Assembly: GCA_946479805.1 (NCBI GenBank)
Contig: CAMLHP010000072.1
Span: forward strand, 1-10,153
Length of the DNA: 10,153 bases
Direction: 5' to 3'
Source: an uncultured Gemmatimonadota bacterium
GTDB lineage: Bacteria; Gemmatimonadota; Gemmatimonadetes; Gemmatimonadales; GWC2-71-9
This document shows positions 6,265 through 10,153 of the stretch, piece by piece. A program made the position numbers and the translations under genes. The first letter of the stretch is position 1. Each line of letters begins with the position of its first letter. The notes below the pieces were generated by a model. The model made no database searches and had not been told where the DNA came from. It was given only the letters and a program-made list of their open reading frames with translations.

Positions 6265-6836
6265 GATTCCTGCCTCGGTCTGATGTAACCCATCTCAACG
6301 GCGTGGTTGTAGAGCTTCTCCTGCAACTGGCGCCGGGCCCGGAACAGGCGCGACTTCACCGTGCCCACCGGGATCTCGAGCGTCGCTGCGATCTCGGCAT
6401 ATGACATCCCTTCCATGTCGCTGAGCACGAGGACTTCACGAAAGTCGGATGTGAGAGCGTCAACCGCCTCCAGCACGGTCTTGTCCACGATTTGCGAGAA
6501 GAACTCGCCCTCGGGGTCGGCGTCAGGTGTGCTCCTGTCGAGCAGGAACGGCTCGACCTTGTCCAGGTCAGCCACCACCGCCTCGCGCCGCTCGCGCCGG
6601 TAGTCGCTGATGAACTGGTTGCGGAGGATGGTTATGAGCCAGGCTCGCGCATTGGTGCCGGTCCGGAAGCTGGCCCATGCACGATGGGCCCGCAGCATGG
6701 TCTCCTGCACCAGGTCTGCCGCGCGGTCGGGATCTCGTGCCAGCCGGAGTGCCACCCGGTACAGCACATCGAGGTGGGGCAACGCCTCGCGCTCGAAGGA
6801 ACCATTCCTGTTCGCAGGCTTCCCGGTTTCGTCCAT
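6261..6836 (-). CDS. ECF-type RNA polymerase sigma factor, SigR/RpoE-like
   Basis: A 191-residue sigma factor. Region 2 spans about 15-83, with PDRAADLVQETMLRAHRAW (36-54) for core binding and -10 recognition, and ARAWLITILRNQFISDYRR (63-81). Region 4 spans about 118-175, with the helix-turn-helix SYAEIAATLEIPVGTVKSRL (145-164) for the -35 element. The layout, including FEREALPHLD at the N-terminus and an EMGYIRPRQ tail, follows the SigR/SigH subgroup paired with RsrA-type anti-sigma factors. The ATG at 6836 starts just before the conserved domain, but its ribosome site is weak; an in-frame GTG at 6869 preceded by GGGGTGCTT is an alternative. The gene heads a long same-strand gene run and probably controls it, perhaps with autoregulation. 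No matching promoter could be confidently placed upstream. Confidence 0.93.
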   Translation of the reverse strand: MDETGKPANRNGSFEREALPHLDVLYRVALRLARDPDRAADLVQETMLRAHRAWASFRTGTNARAWLITILRNQFISDYRRERREAVVADLDKVEPFLLDRSTPDADPEGEFFSQIVDKTVLEAVDALTSDFREVLVLSDMEGMSYAEIAATLEIPVGTVKSRLFRARRQLQEKLYNHAVEMGYIRPRQES

Positions 6837-6907
6837 GCCGGGAATGTCCCCGCGGCGGATGGCCGGCACAAGCACCCCTACCCGTCGAAGGCCCGCCGGA
6901 ATAGACT

Positions 6908-7588
6908 TTGTCCTTGTCCACGCCTCGTCACACCGGAGCAAGCCTGTCAACTCTTCGGTCCCTTCCGGCCGACGTTCTGCCGGCCCTCGTTCCACTCTCG
7001 CTGCTCGAAGCCATCCGCAATCTCGACACCCCGATCGAGGATGGCCTGGGTGAATTGCAGCCGGAGCACGCCAGCAAGCGGCTGGGGCTGTCGAGCACCG
7101 TGGCGGCGCAGATTTCCCGGTACACCGAGCAGGCGCAGCGGGGCGAGCCGCTGCCGCGCGCCGAGGTCGCCAGCGTGCTGCGGCTAGTGGGCCGCAGGGC
7201 CGACGCCCCGCTGGTGCTTGCCAATGCGGGCCGGCGCATGGCCCGGCGGGCTGTTGGCGGCGACAGCGCGCCCGCCCGCCGGCCGCGAAACGGAATGTCC
7301 CGTCGGCTGGCGGAGCGGCGGGCAAGGACCCTTGGCCGCGAAACGTTCGGGGTGTCAGTCGAGTTCCCGGACCGGCTGCCGGTGGCCGAGGCCGACGAAC
7401 CGGTCACCATCGAGGCCTGGCCCGATGGGTCGGCGTGCGAACTGTTCGCGGCGGGCCTCGCTGAACTCTCGCGCCTGGTGCTGGGACTCGAGGGAGTCAT
7501 GCGCCATGTGAACTGCCGTGCACGTGGTGATGGGACATGTCGCTGGGAGTTCATTCCTGGAGCAGATGAAGAATCGGGAGATCCATGA
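6908..7588 (+). CDS. Hypothetical protein with V4R-like C-terminal motif
   Basis: Up to 226 residues, soluble and Arg-rich. The C-terminal HVNCRARGDGTCRWEF (200-215), with Cys203 and Cys211, matches the C-x(n)-GD-x-x-C-x-(F/W) end of V4R (4-vinyl reductase) domains, which bind small hydrophobic ligands. The N-terminal half, with SLLEAIRNLDTP (31-42) and a helical segment KRLGLSSTVAAQISRYTEQ (57-75), is not a family I can name, and the middle (110-143) is strongly basic. The start is unclear: TTG at 6908 is listed, TTG at 6914 is possible, and CTG at 6944 has GGAG 5 nt upstream. It is divergent from the sigma gene, and its stop overlaps the M24 peptidase start (ATGA), so the two are probably co-translated. 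Confidence 0.68.
   Translation: MSLSTPRHTGASLSTLRSLPADVLPALVPLSLLEAIRNLDTPIEDGLGELQPEHASKRLGLSSTVAAQISRYTEQAQRGEPLPRAEVASVLRLVGRRADAPLVLANAGRRMARRAVGGDSAPARRPRNGMSRRLAERRARTLGRETFGVSVEFPDRLPVAEADEPVTIEAWPDGSACELFAAGLAELSRLVLGLEGVMRHVNCRARGDGTCRWEFIPGADEESGDP
7576..7580 (+). promoter_or_regulatory. Ribosome binding site of the M24 peptidase gene
   Basis: GGGAG lies 4 nt before ATG at 7585, inside the last codons of the upstream gene. It supports internal initiation in addition to coupling through the ATGA overlap. Confidence 0.6.
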
Positions 7589-8760
7589 TCGATCGTGCCG
7601 CACTTGCAGCCGGACTGGACGAAGCGGGCGCCGAGGCCTGGCTGCTCTATGACTTTCGGGGCAACAACCCCGTCGCCGGACGGGTGCTGGGATTGAGGGG
7701 CATGGCAACTCGGCGCTATTTCGTGCTTTTGCCGAGGGAGGGCGAGCCGACAGCCGTGGCGCACAGGGTGGAACTCAAGCAGTTCGACGGTTTCACCGGC
7801 AGGGTGATTCCATACTCCAGGTGGGAGGAGCTGCACGCGGCGCTGGGCTCGGTGGTCGGGGGGCGGCGGGTCGCGATGGAAATCTCCCCCGAGGATGCGG
7901 TGCCCTACCTCGACCGGATTCCGCACGGTGTGGTGCAGCTGCTCACCCGGCTGGGTGCCACGGTGGTGCCGTCGGGGTCGCTGCCGAGCCTCTTTGCGTC
8001 GCGCTGGAGCGCCGAGGAACTGGCGGGGCACAAGCGAGCGGCTGAGGCGCTGGCAGACATCGCTCGGGAACAGCTGGCCTGGGCCGTGACCCGGGGCGGA
8101 AGCGGCCTCCGCGAGGCGGAATTGCAGCAACGGGTGGTCGATGCGATCCACCGGGCGGGGCTCGAGTTCGACCATCCACCGATCGTAGGTTTCGGTCCCA
8201 ATGCGGCCAACCCCCACTACGAGCCAAAGTCCGGTTCCGACGCGGCGCTGGAACGAGACCAGGTGGTGCTGCTGGACCTTTGGGCCGGGCCGGCGGTGGA
8301 CACGGTATACGCGGACCAGACCTGGATGGGGTTCACCGGTGCCAACCCACCGGCCAAGGTGACTGAAGTGTGGGAGACGGTCCGTGATGCCCGCATCGCC
8401 GCCTGCACTGCGATTCGGGACCAGGCACGGTCCGGAGCGGCTGTTGCGGGGTTCGAGGGTGACCGGGCGGCTCGCTCTGTTATAGAGAAAGCGGGTTACG
8501 GCCAGTACTTCGTGCACCGGACCGGGCACTCGATCGACCGGGACCTGCACGGCTCGGGGCCGCACCTGGATGATTTCGAGACCCATGACGACCGTCGGCT
8601 CCACCAGGGACTGGGCTGGTCGGTCGAGCCGGGGATCTACCTGCCGGGCGAGTTCGGGGTGCGAAGCGAGGTCAACATGTACTGGGGCGAGACGGGGCCT
8701 GAGGTGACGCCGGCCAGGCCGCAGGTTGATCTGATACTGGGCGTGGGGCATGAGGCGTGA
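7585..8760 (+). CDS. M24-family metallopeptidase (Xaa-Pro aminopeptidase-like)
   Basis: A 391-residue cytoplasmic peptidase with no signal sequence. An N-terminal creatinase-like domain (about 1-140) precedes a pita-bread catalytic domain (about 145-385). The five metal ligands of the family can be placed: Asp231 (VLLDLWA), Asp244 (YADQTW), His315 (GHSID), Glu348 (SVEPGIY) and Glu362 (VRSEVNM). Additional active-site histidines occur at 311 and 322. Members remove N-terminal residues before proline or cleave X-Pro dipeptides using two Mn or Co ions. The spacing between the two aspartates is 13 rather than the usual 11, a small insertion. All ligands are present, so it should be active. It follows the V4R-like gene with an ATGA overlap and ends a two-gene unit. 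Confidence 0.92.
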   Translation: MIDRAALAAGLDEAGAEAWLLYDFRGNNPVAGRVLGLRGMATRRYFVLLPREGEPTAVAHRVELKQFDGFTGRVIPYSRWEELHAALGSVVGGRRVAMEISPEDAVPYLDRIPHGVVQLLTRLGATVVPSGSLPSLFASRWSAEELAGHKRAAEALADIAREQLAWAVTRGGSGLREAELQQRVVDAIHRAGLEFDHPPIVGFGPNAANPHYEPKSGSDAALERDQVVLLDLWAGPAVDTVYADQTWMGFTGANPPAKVTEVWETVRDARIAACTAIRDQARSGAAVAGFEGDRAARSVIEKAGYGQYFVHRTGHSIDRDLHGSGPHLDDFETHDDRRLHQGLGWSVEPGIYLPGEFGVRSEVNMYWGETGPEVTPARPQVDLILGVGHEA

Positions 8761-8769
8761 GGCGTGCAC

Positions 8770-8794
8770 GTGACGCCCGTCACTCTTTCGCTTT
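8770..8794 (+). terminator. Weak candidate terminator after the peptidase gene
   Basis: GTGAC (8770-8774) pairs with GTCAC (8779-8783) across a GCCC loop, followed by the T-rich tract TCTTTCGCTTT. The stem is only 5 bp and the T-run is interrupted, so this is a tentative Rho-independent terminator. Confidence 0.3.
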
Positions 8795-8835
8795 CCGCCA
8801 CATCACGTTATCGTATCAACCCTGATCACCGGAAA

Positions 8836-8869
8836 CTGTACGGTTGGACGGGCAGGACCGGCAGTACAG
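8836..8869. repeat. Inverted repeat 1 of the intergenic region
   Basis: CTGTA (8836-8840) and CGGT (8841-8844) can pair with TACAG (8865-8869) and ACCG (8857-8860), leaving a four-base bulge (8861-8864) and a 12-nt loop. It is the least compact of the three neighbouring dyads. Confidence 0.4.
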
Positions 8870-8886
8870 GAAGGATCGAGGAGACA

Positions 8887-8906
8887 CTGCAACCTCGGTG
8901 TTGCAG
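8887..8906. repeat. Perfect 7-bp inverted repeat 2
   Basis: CTGCAAC (8887-8893) and GTTGCAG (8900-8906) are exact reverse complements around a 6-nt spacer. It could be an RNA hairpin or an operator for a dimeric regulator. Confidence 0.6.
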
Positions 8907-8909
8907 CTG

Positions 8910-8936
8910 GTAACTGCATCGGTTCCAATCAGTTAC
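8910..8936. repeat. Perfect 7-bp inverted repeat 3
   Basis: GTAACTG (8910-8916) and CAGTTAC (8930-8936) are exact reverse complements around a 13-nt spacer. It lies 3 nt after repeat 2 and 40 nt before the promoter -35 element, a position suited to an activator or repressor site. Confidence 0.55.
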
Positions 8937-8976
8937 GTCAGCATGGCCGACCGTCACGCCGGGCGTCGTCGGTTGC

Positions 8977-9005
8977 TTGACATGTGTTTCATTGCGTCTC
9001 ATATT
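8977..9005 (+). promoter_or_regulatory. Sigma70-type promoter for the TonB receptor gene
   Basis: A perfect TTGACA (8977-8982) is followed after 17 nt by CATATT (9000-9005), which matches TATAAT at four of six bases including the key A2 and T6. Transcription would start near 9012, giving a leader of about 200 nt. It is on the correct strand and the surrounding DNA is AT-richer than the genes. Confidence 0.6.
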
Positions 9006-9061
9006 AGGCGACCGGCCACCCCCCAGGCCGAGTCTTCCGTTTCTGGCTTCTTAAAGGCATC

Positions 9062-9071
9062 TGCAATTGCA
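9062..9071. repeat. 10-bp palindrome in the leader
   Basis: TGCAATTGCA is a perfect palindrome about 50 nt downstream of the predicted transcription start. It could be a repressor site; no regulator can be named. Confidence 0.4.
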
Positions 9072-9082
9072 TCCGACGGTCG

Positions 9083-9096
9083 CGGTTGTTCAACCG
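9083..9096 (+). other. Small leader hairpin A
   Basis: CGGTT (9083-9087) pairs with AACCG (9092-9096) across the loop GTTC. A stable but short stem; function unknown. Confidence 0.35.
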
Positions 9097-9148
9097 ACGC
9101 TCCGGATCCCCGATCTTCAATGGTCGTAACAGGATAGTTGTGCCCGCA

Positions 9149-9166
9149 GGGGGAGGTTCTACCCCC
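9149..9166 (+). other. Small leader hairpin B
   Basis: GGGGG (9149-9153) pairs with CCCCC (9162-9166) around an 8-nt loop. There is no T-run after it, so it is not a terminator. It ends 36 nt before the ribosome site and could affect translation. Confidence 0.4.
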
Positions 9167-9202
9167 GCTCCAAGTTGGCAGTACCAGCAGGTTCACGCCT
9201 TT

Positions 9203-9208
9203 GGAGGA
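9203..9208 (+). promoter_or_regulatory. Strong ribosome binding site of the TonB receptor gene
   Basis: GGAGGA lies 7 nt before the ATG at 9216, near-ideal for strong initiation. Confidence 0.8.
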
Positions 9209-9215
9209 CGTTTCC

Positions 9216-10153
9216 ATGAAGCAAAGCTGTGTAAGAGCCTTCGCTCGCGTTACGCGCGCTTGCGCGCTCGCGGCAGTCGCGCTCGGCCTTGGCGTCTCGG
9301 CGCTCGCGGCCCAGGCGACTGGTAAAGTCGAGGGCAGGGTTCGGGATGAGGCGGGCGCGCCCATCGCGAATGCCCAGGTCACCATCGTGGGGACGGCGTT
9401 CAGCGCCCTCTCGAATGCCCAGGGCTACTATTTCATGAACAACGTGCCCGCTGGCACGTACTCGATGCGCGCGGCCTTCATCGGCTATCGCGCCATGCGT
9501 TCGGACGGCGTCCGGGTGCTGGCCGGCCAGACCGCGTCCATCGATTTCGCGCTCCCGCAATCCACGGTCCAGATCGAGGACATCGTGGTGACGAGCGAGA
9601 CGCCACTGGTCCCCCGGGACGAGGTCACGACCAGACAGCGCATCAGCGGTGAGTTCACCAACGCGCTGCCGGTGGACAACATCAGCCAGGTGCTGACGTT
9701 GCAACCGGGCGTGGTTGCCACCGGATCGGGCAACACCATCTCCATCCGCGGCGGCCGGACCGACGAGGCTGCCACGTATGTCGATGGCGTGCCGACCAGC
9801 CCGGGCAACCGCGGCACCTTCCTGATGAGCGTTGGCGGCGGCATCGAAGTCTCGAAGAGCGGCTTCGAAGAGGCCTCGGTGACGACCGGCGCCAGCTCGG
9901 CCGAGTACGGAAATGCCCAGTCGGGCATCATCAACATCGTTACCAAGACCGGCTCGGCCACGGCATTCAATGGCGCGCTGGGCTGGGAAACCGATGAGGT
10001 GTTCCCGAACACGCAGAGCGTGGGCTTCAACCGCATCAACGCCGGCTTTGGCGGCCCGCTCATGGGCGGCTTGACGTTCTATCTGGCCGGCGCCATCACG
10101 GGCAACCGGACCAGCTTCGGCGGGACCGACTCCGAGAACCATCCGTCGTTCAT
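9216..10153 (+). CDS. TonB-dependent receptor, N-terminal part (partial)
   Basis: An outer-membrane transporter cut by the right edge; 312 residues are visible and the frame stays open. A signal peptide covers about residues 1-32, with cleavage near ALAAQA (29-34). A carboxypeptidase-regulatory-like beta domain follows (about 35-115; GKVEGRVRDEAGAPIANAQV), then EDIVVT (121-126), which could be the TonB box. The plug domain (about 135-247) has LQPGVVATGSGNTISIRGG (162-180), TYVDGVP (187-193) and YGNAQSGIINIVTKTGS (231-247). The barrel begins afterwards (FNRINAGFGGPL, 271-282). This arrangement is typical of Gemmatimonadota, Acidobacteriota and Bacteroidota receptors that import glycans, peptides or metal chelates; the substrate cannot be read. 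ATG at 9216 has a near-ideal ribosome site, and a separate promoter drives it. A long antisense frame across the same DNA is a shadow. Confidence 0.93.
   Translation, partial: MKQSCVRAFARVTRACALAAVALGLGVSALAAQATGKVEGRVRDEAGAPIANAQVTIVGTAFSALSNAQGYYFMNNVPAGTYSMRAAFIGYRAMRSDGVRVLAGQTASIDFALPQSTVQIEDIVVTSETPLVPRDEVTTRQRISGEFTNALPVDNISQVLTLQPGVVATGSGNTISIRGGRTDEAATYVDGVPTSPGNRGTFLMSVGGGIEVSKSGFEEASVTTGASSAEYGNAQSGIINIVTKTGSATAFNGALGWETDEVFPNTQSVGFNRINAGFGGPLMGGLTFYLAGAITGNRTSFGGTDSENHPSF

Larger units (their letters stand above)
8761..9215. other. 455-nt intergenic regulatory region
   Basis: This stretch between the peptidase and the TonB receptor has visibly lower GC than its surroundings and no convincing gene. 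Open frames in it lack ribosome sites and family motifs. It holds a weak terminator, three successive inverted repeats (8836-8936), a sigma70-type promoter (8977-9005), a 10-bp palindrome and two leader hairpins before the strong ribosome site of the receptor gene. Each is listed separately. Confidence 0.7.

Noticed and set aside
6922..6950. TTGACA on the minus strand as the sigma operon promoter
   Set aside because: The hexamer is perfect, but no acceptable -10 lies 16-19 nt downstream (CGAGGC at 17 nt). No SigR-type GGGAAT/GTT pair with correct spacing was found either.
6928..8769. Very long open frame on the minus strand opposite the V4R-like and M24 peptidase genes
   Set aside because: It is antisense to a peptidase with all five metal ligands. 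Its translation is Arg/Pro/His-rich without family motifs, as expected of a shadow in GC-rich DNA.
8844..9137. Possible 97-residue small protein in the intergenic region
   Set aside because: TTG start with no ribosome site, no hydrophobic or domain pattern, and it runs straight through the three dyads and the promoter.
9012..9215. Cobalamin riboswitch in the receptor leader
   Set aside because: The B12-box consensus (GCCACTG) is absent and the hairpins are too small for the known fold.
9159..10142. Long minus-strand open frame opposite the TonB receptor
   Set aside because: The plus strand has a promoter, a strong ribosome site, a signal peptide, a regulatory-like domain and plug motifs. 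The antisense product is a low-complexity Arg/Ala/Asp sequence.
1..10153. tRNA, rRNA, CRISPR array, insertion sequence or phage attachment site
   Set aside because: No tRNA-like cloverleaf, regularly spaced repeat-spacer pattern, transposase or integrase frame, or flanking target duplications were seen on either strand.

Overview
The window is visibly GC-rich, with dense, overlapping genes. It most resembles a Gemmatimonadota-like (or related FCB/soil) bacterium. The clues are a TonB-dependent receptor with a carboxypeptidase-regulatory-like N-terminal domain and an 'AAQATG'-type signal-peptide end, and a V4R-like hypothetical protein beside an M24 peptidase. This assignment is inference, not a database match.

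The minus strand from about 6836 down to 33 reads as one nine-gene transcription unit. In order of transcription it holds an ECF sigma factor of SigR type, an RsrA-like zinc anti-sigma factor, a DUF92 membrane protein, a small lipoprotein, a geranylgeranyl-reductase-like FAD oxidoreductase, a flavin reductase, a SAM methyltransferase, an SRPBCC (cyclase-like) protein, a FabF-like ketosynthase with an intact catalytic centre, and an aquaporin. (That is ten reading frames if the aquaporin, set off by a 46-nt gap, is counted.) Most junctions are stop/start overlaps (GTGA, TGATG, GTGA, GTGA, ATGA), which argues for translational coupling. The middle five genes look like a small polyketide- or aromatic-lipid-tailoring cassette. 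A likely thiol-redox sigma/anti-sigma pair heads the unit, and the aquaporin at its end has a plant-TIP-like selectivity filter. The working hypothesis is a redox-controlled biosynthetic operon whose product is unknown.

The plus strand from 6908 to 8760 carries a two-gene unit: a V4R-like hypothetical protein and, overlapping it by ATGA, a complete M24 (Xaa-Pro-type) peptidase.

From 8761 to 9215 lies a 455-nt non-coding stretch of lower GC. It holds three consecutive inverted repeats, a good sigma70-type promoter (TTGACA, 17 nt, CATATT), and a leader of about 200 nt with a palindrome and two small hairpins. It leads into a strongly initiated TonB-dependent receptor gene that runs off the right edge. 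The left edge is a 9-bp tandem repeat that contains the aquaporin stop codon. No tRNA, rRNA, CRISPR array or insertion sequence was seen.
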